A DNA stretch of 64,000 nt, taken from assembly GCA_030064845.1 (NCBI GenBank), contig JASJEC010000004.1, positions 1-64,000 of the forward strand, given 5' to 3'. This document shows positions 41,937 to 50,796 of this stretch, in pieces. The translations under genes were made by a program, and so were the position numbers. The notes under the pieces were generated by a model. That model ran no database searches and had not been told where the DNA came from. It saw only the letters and a list, made by a program, of their open reading frames with translations. This stretch comes from Kiloniellales bacterium. GTDB taxonomy: Bacteria; Pseudomonadota; Alphaproteobacteria; Kiloniellales; JAKSDN01. Position 1 is the stretch's first letter. Each line of letters starts with the position of its first letter.

Positions 41937-43172
41937 CTACTGGGCCTTGCGCGGGTGGTTGACCGGGTGGGAGGCCCACTTGGAGGGCGCCACCACATTG
42001 TACTGACCGTCCTGGATCTGACGCAGCACCATCGGCTTGGCGATGTTGTTGCCCGCCTCCGAGAACTTGATGCCGCCATAGAAGGTCTTCATGTTCGTCG
42101 CCGAGAGGGCGTCGCGCACCTTGCCGACGTCGAAGGTGTTGGCCCGCTCGAAGGCGTCCTTCCAGACCAGGACCGCGGCCGAGGCCTGGGCGGCCTGGTA
42201 GGGCACGTTCTTGTAGCCGTCGAAGGTCTTCTTGAAGAGCGCGTCGTACTCGGCGGCCGTGCCGAAGTAGCCGTCCTCGTAGGTCAGGGTCTCGGCCCAT
42301 TGGGTCGGGCAGAGGAAGTCGTTGGTCGCCGAGCCGAACTGCTCGATGATCTTGGCCGCCTCGCAGTGGGTCATGGCGATCATCGGCACGTCGATCTTCA
42401 TCTCCTTGATCTGGCGCGCGGCCGTGGCGGCCCCCTTCGAGTGGCCGGAGACCACCAGAAGGTCGGGCTTCAGCGCCTTGACCTTGGTCAGCGTCGCCGA
42501 CATGTCGGAAAGGTCGCGCGGCAGCTTGTCGTCGATCACGATCTGCATGCCGTATTTCTTGGCGTCGTCGACCACCCCGGCGCGCACGTCGAGCGAGAAG
42601 GGGTCGTTCTCGAAGGCCATGGCGATCCGCACGTCGGACGGATCCTTGCCGTTCTTCTTGGCGATCTCGGCCGCCAGGTCGATCGAGCTGGCGAGGTACT
42701 GCTCCGAGGTTGAGAGCACGGCGAAGAGGTACTTGTAGCCCTGGGTGAAGAGCGAGCGAGAGGCGCCCTCGGCCTCGACCATCGGGATCTTGTACTTCTC
42801 GGTGACCGGCGCGATCGCCTTGGTCAGACCCGAGGAGTACGGGCCGAGCATGAACTGGACGCCGTCCTGCTTGATCAGGCGCTCGGCGAGCTGGGCCCCG
42901 CGCGCCGGGGTCGACTCGTCGTCGTAGTAGACCACCTTCAGCTTGTAGGACTTGCCGCCGACCTTGACGCCGCCCATCTCGTTGATGCGCTGGACCGCCA
43001 GGTCGTAGCCGTTCTGGGCATGAATCCCGTTGGTCGAGTACTTGCCGGTCAAGGAAATGGCCGAGCCGAGTACAATGGTGTCGCCCTCGACCTTGGCCGA
43101 GGCCGGCAGCGCGGCCAGGGAAAGGCCCGAGAGCGCGACGGTCGACACCGCCGTGATGCGAAGTAGACGCAT
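41937..43172 (-). CDS. livK: Branched-chain amino-acid-type periplasmic binding protein LivK
   Basis: This 411-residue periplasmic protein has a signal peptide (MRLLRITAVSTVALSGLSLAALPASA) and the type-I binding-protein fold (VLGSAISLTGKYSTNGIHAQN, YDDESTPARGAQLAERL). The start at 43172 follows GGAGG by nine bases. The precise ligand may be an amide, a branched-chain amino acid or another compound, because LivK paralogues vary. It heads the liv operon on the minus strand. Confidence 0.92.
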   Translation of the reverse strand: MRLLRITAVSTVALSGLSLAALPASAKVEGDTIVLGSAISLTGKYSTNGIHAQNGYDLAVQRINEMGGVKVGGKSYKLKVVYYDDESTPARGAQLAERLIKQDGVQFMLGPYSSGLTKAIAPVTEKYKIPMVEAEGASRSLFTQGYKYLFAVLSTSEQYLASSIDLAAEIAKKNGKDPSDVRIAMAFENDPFSLDVRAGVVDDAKKYGMQIVIDDKLPRDLSDMSATLTKVKALKPDLLVVSGHSKGAATAARQIKEMKIDVPMIAMTHCEAAKIIEQFGSATNDFLCPTQWAETLTYEDGYFGTAAEYDALFKKTFDGYKNVPYQAAQASAAVLVWKDAFERANTFDVGKVRDALSATNMKTFYGGIKFSEAGNNIAKPMVLRQIQDGQYNVVAPSKWASHPVNHPRKAQ

Positions 43173-43318
43173 TGGCTGAAACCTCCTGTTCACCATAACT
43201 GGTTTTTCGGCGGCCCTTGCTGGGCCGTCCCGTTGAGTCGTGATCATAGAGGGATTGGTTTCTGGTTCAAGGGCCGGGGCCGGCCCCTCAACGCGCGCTC
43301 GCGGCACCCCCGATCCTG

Positions 43319-43846
43319 CTACCGTATGACCACCCCGCAGGCCACGCGGGCGCCGCCGCCGCCCAGCTTTTCCGGCTCGTCGGCGTAGTTGTCGCCGCCG
43401 GCGTGGATCACGATCGAGCGGCCGGTCAGGTCGGCCAGCGTGAGGCGCGGCGCCCAGCTGACCCGGGTCGCCCGGCCGTCCTGGCCGACGTAGAGCACCG
43501 GCAGGTCGCCGAGATGGCCGTCGCCCTGGGGGCCGGCGTGGCGGCCCGTGCCCTCCGGGTCGTAGTGGCCGCCCGCCGCGAGGCCCGGCACCAGGGTGCC
43601 GTCGTCCCGCCGCGCCGGCCCGCAGTCGGGGTTCTCGTGCACGTGGGTGCCGTGCTGACCGGGCGTCAGGCCGCGCAGGTTGGGGATGATCTTGAGGCCC
43701 TTGGGCGAGTCGTGGAACTCGATCGTGCCGATGACGGCGCCGACGCCAACCTGGTCGACCGTCCGCATGGTGACGTGGACCGAGGCCGCCGAGGCCGGAC
43801 CGGCCGCAACAAGTCCAAAGGTGATGAACGCCCAGAGCATTCTCAT
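43319..43846 (-). CDS. sodC: Periplasmic Cu/Zn superoxide dismutase
   Basis: This 175-residue protein has a signal peptide (MRMLWAFITFGLVAAGPASA) and metal-binding histidines in GTHVHENPDCGP, GGHYDPEGTGRHAG and HLGDLP. The conserved end AGGDNYADEPEKLGGGGARV includes the disulfide partner Cys in ACGVV. It converts superoxide in the periplasm. The ATG at 43846 was preferred over a GTG three codons upstream because of spacing to the AGG site. Confidence 0.93.
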   Translation of the reverse strand: MRMLWAFITFGLVAAGPASAASVHVTMRTVDQVGVGAVIGTIEFHDSPKGLKIIPNLRGLTPGQHGTHVHENPDCGPARRDDGTLVPGLAAGGHYDPEGTGRHAGPQGDGHLGDLPVLYVGQDGRATRVSWAPRLTLADLTGRSIVIHAGGDNYADEPEKLGGGGARVACGVVIR

Positions 43847-43909
43847 TATCGCCACCTGCCCTCGTTCTCCTGAGCGCCCTGCTGGCGCCGCTTCCCGAAC
43901 GACACGATT

Positions 43910-45598
43910 TTACAGGTAGCTGAACAACAAGACGACGGCAAATAGCGCCGCGACCATCATCACCGTACTACCGGTCTGCCAAGTGCGCGCAAGCACGGAA
44001 TGGGGGCCGTGCAGGTGGAAGACCCGCTGGATCCAGAGGTCGAGGCCGTGGCGCAGGCCGCGCTCCAGCCTGACGCCGAGGATGTGCGCCTGATCGAGCA
44101 GGGAGCGCGCGGCTCGGGGCAGGAGCCAGCGGTAAATCCACTCCGAATCGATGTTTATGCCGGGCAACTCCGGTGGATAGAGTTTGGTCAACTGCAGGAA
44201 GACGAAAGCAAGGGCCGAGAAGAAAAGCAGCTGACACTGCACCAGCACATGGGCGGCCGTGTAGGGTTGATACTCCACGGGATAGGGCAGGATGCTGTAG
44301 AGCGGGTCGGGATAAACGCCGACAAAAATGCAGATAAAGGAGGCCAGGAACATCGCCACCAGCATGTTGGGTCGCGCTTCCTTGACGCGGATCCCGGAAT
44401 CATGGGCGAAGAAGGCGAAATAGGGAATCTTGATGCCGGAGTGATGGAACACGCCCGCGGAGGCGAAGAGCAAGAATAGCCAAACGATTGGATAGCCTTC
44501 CTGCAGCGCGGCGGTCAGCACCATGGACTTGGCCACAAAGCCGGAGAAAAGTGGAAAGGCGGATATCGAGGCCGCTCCGATAATACAGAACACCGTCGTG
44601 AACGGCATGCACTTGTACAGCCCTCCCAGCCTCGAGCCGTCGACAGTGCCGACCCGGTCCAAGACCGCGCCCATGGACATGAAGAGCAGTGCCTTATAGA
44701 CGATGTGCACGAAGGCATGGGCGGCGGCGCCGTTGATCGCCATCTCGGTGCCGATCCCGACGCCGGTCACCATGAAACCGACCTGGTTGATCAGGCTGTA
44801 GGACAGCACGCGCCGCAGATCGTTCTCGATGACCGCGTAGAAGATCGGGAACATCGTCATGGTGGCGCCGATGTAGACAAGGATTTCCGTCCCGGCGTAC
44901 CCGCGCGCCAGCGTGTAGACCGCCAGCTTGGTCGTGAAAGCGCTGAGGAAAATCGTGCCGGTCGGCGTGGCCTCCGGATAGGCGTCGGTCAGCCAGTTGT
45001 GCAGCAAGGGGAAGGCGCTCTTCATCCCGAAAGCGATGAGAATGAGCCACCCGCCCGGCGCATCGAGGCCGATGTAGTCGAAGGCGATGCTGCCGGTGTG
45101 GGAGGCCCAGACCAGGACGCCGGCGACCAGGAACAATCCAGACAGGACTTGAATGGCCAGATAGCGGATAGCGGTCGCCTGGGCCCGCTCCGTGCGCCGC
45201 GCCAGGATCAGGAAGACCGACGTTATGGCGGTCAGTTCCCAGAAAATGAACAGTGTGATGAGGTCGCCGGCGAACAGGGCGCCGATCGAGCTGCCGGCGT
45301 ATAGCGTGCCGCCGACGTGCTGGACCCTGTCGCGCACATGAAGGGCGTAGATGGCGGCAAGCAACGCCGCCAGATGAAACACGTAGCCGAAAACCAGACT
45401 GAGCTTGTCGACCCGCACCAGGACCAGCGTGTAGTCGAACAGCTCAATCGCGCCGGATGTGCCGAGGGGAAGGTTGTAGAGATTGATCGCGCCAATCACT
45501 GGGGTACTCAGCAGCACCGCCTGACGCAGGCGGCCGCTCGTCACCGCCGCCAGCGCGCCGCCGACAAACAGGATGAGAAAGGGCGCGACGCTAGTCAT
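43910..45598 (-). CDS. Proton-translocating MnhD/NuoL-type antiporter subunit
   Basis: The 562-residue protein has about 14 membrane segments with the Proton_antipo_M domain. Key residues are in FIFWELTAITSVFLI (Glu in helix 5), FGMKSAFPLLHNWLTDAYPE (Lys and His region) and VLSYSLINQVGFMVTGVGIG. It is the third MnhD/NuoL-like subunit in this Mrp-like cluster and the last gene of the leftward operon. Its start overlaps the preceding small gene by eight bases. It should help form the Na+/H+ or K+/H+ exchange path. Confidence 0.87.
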   Translation of the reverse strand: MTSVAPFLILFVGGALAAVTSGRLRQAVLLSTPVIGAINLYNLPLGTSGAIELFDYTLVLVRVDKLSLVFGYVFHLAALLAAIYALHVRDRVQHVGGTLYAGSSIGALFAGDLITLFIFWELTAITSVFLILARRTERAQATAIRYLAIQVLSGLFLVAGVLVWASHTGSIAFDYIGLDAPGGWLILIAFGMKSAFPLLHNWLTDAYPEATPTGTIFLSAFTTKLAVYTLARGYAGTEILVYIGATMTMFPIFYAVIENDLRRVLSYSLINQVGFMVTGVGIGTEMAINGAAAHAFVHIVYKALLFMSMGAVLDRVGTVDGSRLGGLYKCMPFTTVFCIIGAASISAFPLFSGFVAKSMVLTAALQEGYPIVWLFLLFASAGVFHHSGIKIPYFAFFAHDSGIRVKEARPNMLVAMFLASFICIFVGVYPDPLYSILPYPVEYQPYTAAHVLVQCQLLFFSALAFVFLQLTKLYPPELPGINIDSEWIYRWLLPRAARSLLDQAHILGVRLERGLRHGLDLWIQRVFHLHGPHSVLARTWQTGSTVMMVAALFAVVLLFSYL

Positions 45599-45851
45599 CG
45601 TAGTAGTCTTCTTTGCGCTGCACCACCTTCCGCATCACCGTGGCCGCCAAGACCAGGAAGGTGCAACACACGAAGCCATAGATGCCGTAGAAGCCGAACA
45701 AGGCCTCCCAGGGATGATCGACGTACCTCTTGACGAAAAAGTCGAGAACCACCAGCAGGGCGCACACAGCGTATAGCGCGTAGATCAAGGCCTTGACGTT
45801 GCGCGGGTTGTCGAAGATGTACTTTTTCTCTTTATCGTCCATGTCGGCCAC
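45591..45851 (-). CDS. Small two-helix membrane protein of the antiporter cluster
   Basis: This 86-residue protein has a charged N terminus (MADMDDKEKKYIFDNPRN), two hydrophobic helices (about 20-40 and 50-70) and a charged tail (VVQRKEDYYDD). It lies one base after one MnhD-type gene and overlaps the next by eight bases, so it is part of the operon. No Mnh subunit assignment is possible from sequence; it may be an accessory or structural subunit. Confidence 0.78.
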   Translation of the reverse strand: MADMDDKEKKYIFDNPRNVKALIYALYAVCALLVVLDFFVKRYVDHPWEALFGFYGIYGFVCCTFLVLAATVMRKVVQRKEDYYDD

Positions 45852-45852
45852 C

Positions 45853-47328
45853 TCAGGGCGTTACGATCTGGAGCAGCAGCTCGTATGCCGGCTCCGAGAA
45901 GAAGAAGAGCGCGAGGCATCCAAGCGATGTCACCGAAATCGCGATGAGGCATGGAATCGGTGCTTCGCGAATGCCCTCTTCGGCCTGTTGCCCGTCTTCC
46001 GCGTCGGGAGGCTTGCTGAAGAAGCCGTGGAAGGCGATGGGCAGCAGGTACATGATGTTCAGAATGGTGCTTAGAATCAGCACCACGACCATTGCCAAGT
46101 GACCTGCATCGAATGATCCCAGCATCAGATACCACTTGCCCCACATGCCGCCGAAGGGCGGCAGGCCGATAATACTGAGGCTGCCGATCAGGAAGGCGAA
46201 AGTGGTCAGCGGCATGGTGCGGCCGATGCCCCGCATTTGGCTGATCTCGGTCTTGTGACTGGCCACCATGATGGCGCCGGCGCAGAAGAACAGGGTGATC
46301 TTGCCGAAGGCGTGCATCACGAGATGCAGGCCGCTGCCGACGATGCCCCAACTCGTCGCCAGTATGGCGCCGAGCACGATGTAGGAGAGTTGGCTCACCG
46401 TCGAATAGGCGAGACGGCGCTTCAGGTTGTCCTGGCGCAACGCGATGATGGAGGCGATCAGAATGGTGGCGGCCGCTGCGTAGAGCAGCCAGCTCGTGTT
46501 CTCCGAGGCGTTCAGGTGGTCGAGGCCGAAGATATAGACGATCACCTTGATGACCGAAAAGACGCCGGCCTTGACCACGGCCACGGCATGCAAGAGAGCG
46601 CTCACCGGGGTCGGCGCCACCATGGCCGCCGGTAGCCATCGGTGCACCGGCATCAGCGCCGCCTTGCCGATTCCGTAGATGTAGAGGAACAGCAGCAGGC
46701 CGACCGCCGGCCCCTCGACCTTCCCGGCCAGGATTCCGCCGGACGTAAAGTCGAGCGTGCCGGTCGCCACCCAGGTCCAGATGATGGCCAGCAGCTGGAG
46801 GCCGATCGAGGTGCTGAGCAGGATGCCGAGGTAGGTGCGCCCGGCCATGGCCGATTTGTTGTCGCCCTTGTGGGTGACGAGCGGATAGGTCGAGAGCGTC
46901 AGCACCTCGTAGAAGATGAAAAGGGTCAGCATGTTGCCGGCGAAGGCGACGCCGATCGTGCTGCTTATGGCGATCGCGAAGCAAATGTAGAACCGGGTCT
47001 GATGTTCCTCGTTGTGGCCGCGCATGTAGCCGATCGAGTAGATCGAATTTACGATCCATAGAAATGAGGCCACGGCGGCGAAGATCATGCCGAGCGGTTC
47101 GACCTCGAAAGCAATCGGCAAGCCTGGGAAGATCTCGAACAGTTTCAGCACCGGGCGCTCGCCCGCCACGACCGCCGGTATGATCTGCAAGACGATGAGA
47201 AACAGCGCGCCGGCAGAGACCAGGGTCACGGTCTCGCGCAGGTTCGGGTGCTTGCCGGCCACGGCGATACCGATGCTGGCCGCGAAAGGCACCAGCATGG
47301 AAAGCGCGATCGCCGTTTCCAGGCTCAT
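45853..47328 (-). CDS. MnhD-type antiporter subunit
   Basis: The 491-residue protein has 14 or so membrane segments with TLFIFYEVLTLSTYPLVTHK (helix with catalytic Glu), GKAALMPVHRWLPAAMVAPT (Lys and His) and RLAYSTVSQLSYIVLGAILA. It is homologous to MrpD/NuoN/NuoM. The start ATG overlaps the stop of the upstream MnhD-type gene (ATGA). Three such subunits in one operon suggest a multisubunit pump similar to Mrp group 2, Mbh or Mbx. Confidence 0.88.
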   Translation of the reverse strand: MSLETAIALSMLVPFAASIGIAVAGKHPNLRETVTLVSAGALFLIVLQIIPAVVAGERPVLKLFEIFPGLPIAFEVEPLGMIFAAVASFLWIVNSIYSIGYMRGHNEEHQTRFYICFAIAISSTIGVAFAGNMLTLFIFYEVLTLSTYPLVTHKGDNKSAMAGRTYLGILLSTSIGLQLLAIIWTWVATGTLDFTSGGILAGKVEGPAVGLLLFLYIYGIGKAALMPVHRWLPAAMVAPTPVSALLHAVAVVKAGVFSVIKVIVYIFGLDHLNASENTSWLLYAAAATILIASIIALRQDNLKRRLAYSTVSQLSYIVLGAILATSWGIVGSGLHLVMHAFGKITLFFCAGAIMVASHKTEISQMRGIGRTMPLTTFAFLIGSLSIIGLPPFGGMWGKWYLMLGSFDAGHLAMVVVLILSTILNIMYLLPIAFHGFFSKPPDAEDGQQAEEGIREAPIPCLIAISVTSLGCLALFFFSEPAYELLLQIVTP

Positions 47329-48818
47329 GACGGACCTGCAAGCAAGGCCGTGGCGGCGCTTCTGGCGACTCCGAGGGTGAGCTCGGTGTCGAGGCCGAAG
47401 TAGACGTTGGCGGCAACAAGGATCCAGGTCGGGATCAGCATAGAGAGCGGCGCCTCGCTGACTTCGGCGGCGCCGTCGGGTCGCGGCTGGAAGTAGGCCG
47501 CCTCGGCGATCCGCCAGACGTAGATCAGGGCCAGCAGCGAGGCGAACAGGACCAGGACCGCGAAGTACCAGTGACCGTCCTCCAGCGTCGCCTGGACCAG
47601 CACCCACTTGCTGACGAAGCCCGTGGTCAGCGGCACGCCGATCAGGCTCATGCCGCCGGCCACGATGGCCGCCATGGTCCAGGGCATGCGGGTGGCCAGC
47701 CCGGCCATGTCCTCCAGCTTGACCGAGCCGAGCCGCAGGAAGACCGCGCCGAGCGCCAGGAAGAGAGCGCCCTTGATCAGCGCGTGGTTGAACAGGTGAA
47801 CGATGGTGGCGCTGATGCCGGTCGCGCTGACCAGGGCGATCCCAAGCACCATGTAGCCGATCTGCGCGACGCTGGAGTAGGCGAGCAGGCGCTTGGCGTC
47901 GGTCTGGAAGATCGCGACCGTGGAGGCGATCAGGATCGCCGCCAGGGCGAAGGGGCTCAAGAGCGGGATCAGAGGCACCTGGCCGAGCGCGAAGTCGAAG
48001 CCGAAGATGGTGAAGAACACACGGAGCAGCAGGTAGACCGAGACCTTGGTGGCGGTCGCCGCCAGGAAGGCGGTCACCACGGAGGGCGCGTAGCAGTAGG
48101 CGTTGGGCAGCCAGAGATGCAGCGGGAAGATCGCCGCCTTCAGCCCGATGCCGATGGTCAGGAAGACCAGGGCCATCTCGACGGTGCGCGTCTCGGCGAC
48201 GCCGGGCACGCGCTGGGCCAGATCGGCCATGTTGAGCGTGCCGGTCATGGCGTAGAGCAGGCCGACGCCGATCAGGTAGAAGGTGGCGCCGATCGTGCCC
48301 ATGATCAGGTACTGGAAGGCGGCCCTCAGCGCCCGGCGGTCGCGGCCAAGGGCGATCAGGGCGTAGGTCGAGAGCGAGGAGATCTCCAGGAAGACGAAGG
48401 CGTTGAAGGCGTCGCCGGTGATCGCGATGCCCATCAGCCCGGTCTGGCAGAGCAGATAGAGGGCGTAGAAGAGATGGCCTCGCTCGGGCTCGATTTCGGC
48501 TTCGACGCTCCGCCGCGCGAAGGGCAGGATCACCAGGTTGATCGCCGCGATGATCAGCAGCATGAAGGCGTTGGCTTCGTCGATCCGATACTCGATGCCC
48601 CAGGGCGGCTCCCAGCCGCCGAGGTGATAGCTGATCACGCCGCCGCTCATCACCTGGTCGAGCAGGGCCACGGCGGTGGCGAAGATGGCCCAGCTGATGA
48701 CCATGGCCAGTAGCCAGCAAACATGCCGGTTGCCCAGCAGCAGGCAGAGCGGCGCGCCGATCAGGGGGATGACGATCTGCAGCGCCGGCAGGTTGCTCGC
48801 GATGACGGCAGGGATCAC
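47325..48818 (-). CDS. MnhD-type antiporter subunit
   Basis: This 497-residue protein has the Proton_antipo_M domain with LGAVFLRLGSVKLEDM, GLKAAIFPLHLWLPNAYCYA (conserved Lys and His) and RLLAYSSVAQIGYMVLGIAL. It starts with GTG at 48818, overlapping the mnhC stop by four bases. It is closest in length and position to canonical MnhD/MrpD, which in an mnh operon follows mnhC. Confidence 0.88.
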   Translation of the reverse strand: MIPAVIASNLPALQIVIPLIGAPLCLLLGNRHVCWLLAMVISWAIFATAVALLDQVMSGGVISYHLGGWEPPWGIEYRIDEANAFMLLIIAAINLVILPFARRSVEAEIEPERGHLFYALYLLCQTGLMGIAITGDAFNAFVFLEISSLSTYALIALGRDRRALRAAFQYLIMGTIGATFYLIGVGLLYAMTGTLNMADLAQRVPGVAETRTVEMALVFLTIGIGLKAAIFPLHLWLPNAYCYAPSVVTAFLAATATKVSVYLLLRVFFTIFGFDFALGQVPLIPLLSPFALAAILIASTVAIFQTDAKRLLAYSSVAQIGYMVLGIALVSATGISATIVHLFNHALIKGALFLALGAVFLRLGSVKLEDMAGLATRMPWTMAAIVAGGMSLIGVPLTTGFVSKWVLVQATLEDGHWYFAVLVLFASLLALIYVWRIAEAAYFQPRPDGAAEVSEAPLSMLIPTWILVAANVYFGLDTELTLGVARSAATALLAGPS

Positions 48819-49168
48819 GGCTCGGCGTCCTGTTCGAGGATCTCGTCCTCCTCGATCGTGCCGTAGGCCTCGCGGATCCGTACGATCAGGGCGAGCGCCA
48901 GCGCCGCGGTCGCGACGCCGACCACGATCGCGGTCAGGATCAGCACGTGGGGCAGGGGATTGGAGTAGGTCTCGTACTGGTCGTTCAGGATCGGCGCCGT
49001 GCCGCCGGCCACCTTGCCGAGGGAGATGTAGAAAATGAAGACCGAGGTTTGGAATATGCTGAGGCCGACGATCTTCTTCACCAGGTTGCCGCGCGAGACC
49101 ACGACGTAGAACCCGGTCATCATCAAGACCACGACGATCCAGTAGTTGTAGAGACCCGGCTCGATCAT
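48815..49168 (-). CDS. MnhC-like antiporter subunit (NuoK-type)
   Basis: The 117-residue protein has three hydrophobic helices with the MnhC/NuoK features SRGNLVKKIVGLSIFQTSVF and PLPHVLILTAIVVGVATAAL. A charged C-terminal tail (EEDEILEQDAEP) follows. The gene overlaps mnhB upstream and the MnhD-type gene downstream. In Mrp systems MrpC forms part of the membrane path. Confidence 0.9.
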   Translation of the reverse strand: MIEPGLYNYWIVVVLMMTGFYVVVSRGNLVKKIVGLSIFQTSVFIFYISLGKVAGGTAPILNDQYETYSNPLPHVLILTAIVVGVATAALALALIVRIREAYGTIEEDEILEQDAEP

Positions 49169-49590
49169 GACGGGCCGCTTCGGCGCCCGGCGAAGCCGTA
49201 GAAGATCGTGATCATGACCGCGGCGACGGTCACGCCGACCCCGAACTCTATGATCAGGATGCCCAGGTGCTGTCCGTGCACGGGATCCTCGGCGAGCACG
49301 TCGTAGTCCAGGTAAGTGCTGCCGCCGGTGATCCCGAAGATGCCGACGACGGCGTAGAGCAGCAGCCCGGCGCCGACCAGGAACTCGACGACGCGGGGCG
49401 GGATCACTCTCCGGGCCGCCTCGACGCCGAAGATGATGCCGTAGAGCACGATGCCGGCGGCGAAGATCACGCCGGCCTGGAACCCGCCGCCCGGGCCGAA
49501 GTCGCCGTGGAACTGCACGTAGAGGCCGAACAGCAGGATCGGGGGGATCAGCAGCTTGGCGATGATGCGCAGGACGAGATGGTGCTTCAC
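49165..49590 (-). CDS. MnhB-like antiporter subunit
   Basis: The 141-residue protein has four helices and the MnhB signature HGDFGPGGGFQAGVIFAAGI, with a later region HGQHLGILIIEFGVGVTVAA. It starts from a GTG overlapping the upstream DUF4040 gene. MrpB is a membrane component required for cation transport. Confidence 0.9.
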   Translation of the reverse strand: MKHHLVLRIIAKLLIPPILLFGLYVQFHGDFGPGGGFQAGVIFAAGIVLYGIIFGVEAARRVIPPRVVEFLVGAGLLLYAVVGIFGITGGSTYLDYDVLAEDPVHGQHLGILIIEFGVGVTVAAVMITIFYGFAGRRSGPS

Positions 49591-50123
49591 GCGCCGTCCT
49601 CCGTCCCGCTCTTCGCGCCGCCATCCGTCTGCTCGCGCCGCCGCCGCCCGATGCCGAGCAGGATCATGACGCTGACGCCGGCGGTGAAGATCACGGCGAC
49701 CTCGCCCAGGGTGTCGTAGCCCCGGTAGCTGGCCAGCACCGAGGTAACGATGTTGGGCACACCGACCTCGCGGCCCGATTCCTTGATATAGCGGGGGGCG
49801 ACGTGCTGCTGCGCGGGGGCGTTGGGATCGCCCAGTTCCGGCAGGTCGAGCGTGCCGTAGATCAGCGCGGCGCCGGTCACGACGACCAGCGCCAGCGGGA
49901 GCCGGCTGCGCTTAGCCGGCTTGCGCTCCTTATCGGAGGTGAGGGAGAGCACGGCGAGCATTAGGATCGTCAGGATGCCGGCGCCCACCGCCGCCTCGGT
50001 GAAGGCGACGTCGACCGCGTCCAGGTCGACGAAGAGGCCGGCCGAGAGCAGGCTGTAGATGCCGGAAAGCATGACCACGGCGAAGAGGTCGTGGACCCGG
50101 ACGATGGCGAAGGCGACGACCAC
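49587..50123 (-). CDS. DUF4040/MbhE-type antiporter subunit (MnhA C-terminal part)
   Basis: This protein (178 residues from GTG 50123) contains the DUF4040 motif VFVDLDAVDVAFTEAAVGAG-like segment (here LFVDLDAVDVAFTEAAVGAG) and a second part like the MbhE region (YRGYDTLGEVAVIFTAGVSV). It corresponds to the detached C-terminal part of MnhA. Frame and homology continue upstream through LIDILLLSFL to a CTG at 50153 that overlaps the MnhG stop, so the real start may be CTG and the protein 188 residues. Confidence 0.82.
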   Translation of the reverse strand: MVVAFAIVRVHDLFAVVMLSGIYSLLSAGLFVDLDAVDVAFTEAAVGAGILTILMLAVLSLTSDKERKPAKRSRLPLALVVVTGAALIYGTLDLPELGDPNAPAQQHVAPRYIKESGREVGVPNIVTSVLASYRGYDTLGEVAVIFTAGVSVMILLGIGRRRREQTDGGAKSGTEDGA

Positions 50124-50149
50124 CAGGAAAGACAGCAGAAGGATGTCGA

Positions 50150-50485
50150 TCAGGTTTTCGATGGCGCGCCGTCCTTCTTCGGCTTGAGCAGCGGTCGCAC
50201 CTGGCCGTGCAGCGCGGCCTTGGCCAGCGCGTGGGTCGAGGTGCAGCTGGTGAACAGGATGAAGAAGATGATCAGCAGCAGCTTCACCAGGTTCAGGCTC
50301 CAGCCCGACTGGGTCATCAGGCCGACCAGGATCAGCCCGGCGGCCAGCGTGTCGCCGATGCCGGCGGCGTGCATGCGGGTGAAGAGATCCGGCATGCGCA
50401 GCAGGCCGAGGCCCGCGATGGCCGCCATCAGCCCGCCGGAAACGAGCAGGGCCCAGCCCAGGATGTCGAGCGCCAGGTCGATCAC
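50150..50485 (-). CDS. MnhG-like antiporter subunit
   Basis: This 111-residue protein has three helices with the MrpG signature GLLRMPDLFTRMHAAGIGDT. It starts with GTG overlapping the MnhF stop by four bases. The lysine-rich tail (LLKPKKDGAPSKT) lies in the cytoplasm. Confidence 0.92.
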   Translation of the reverse strand: MIDLALDILGWALLVSGGLMAAIAGLGLLRMPDLFTRMHAAGIGDTLAAGLILVGLMTQSGWSLNLVKLLLIIFFILFTSCTSTHALAKAALHGQVRPLLKPKKDGAPSKT

Positions 50486-50796
50486 GGCTCGCTCTCCGCG
50501 TCGGCCACCGTCGCCGGCGGATTGCGCTCTTCGCTGCCTTCGTGGCCGAGGTCGCGGTACTCGAAATACTTCAGGACCGCGATCGTGCCGACGAAGTTGA
50601 TCAGGGCGTAGAGCAGCGAGATGTCGAGGAACTCCGGCCGGTCCGTCAGGTAGCCGAAGACCGCGACCAGGAGGACCGTCTTTGTGCCGAAGGTGTTCAC
50701 CGCGAGGATCCGGTCATAGATCGTCGGGCCGAGCAGCGCCCGGGCCAGCGCCATGGCCATGGCGGCGAGCACGCCGAGGGTCGCCGCGGTGAACAC
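50482..50796 (-). CDS. MnhF-like antiporter subunit
   Basis: The 104-residue protein has three helices with ARALLGPTIYDRILAVNTFG, the MrpF signature. It begins with GTG and its first base overlaps the TAG of mnhE, which is an unusually tight coupling. The C-terminal tail is acidic. Confidence 0.92.
   Translation of the reverse strand: MFTAATLGVLAAMAMALARALLGPTIYDRILAVNTFGTKTVLLVAVFGYLTDRPEFLDISLLYALINFVGTIAVLKYFEYRDLGHEGSEERNPPATVADAESEP

Noticed and set aside
47571-48713. 380-codon plus-strand frame
   Set aside because: Asp/Gln/Gly/Arg-biased antisense of an MnhD gene; no ribosome site and no recognised domain.
45853-48720. 955-residue double antiporter fusion
   Set aside because: The first 464 codons are an alternative phase of the MnhD-type gene at 47325-48818. 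The true start at 47328 overlaps that gene's stop.
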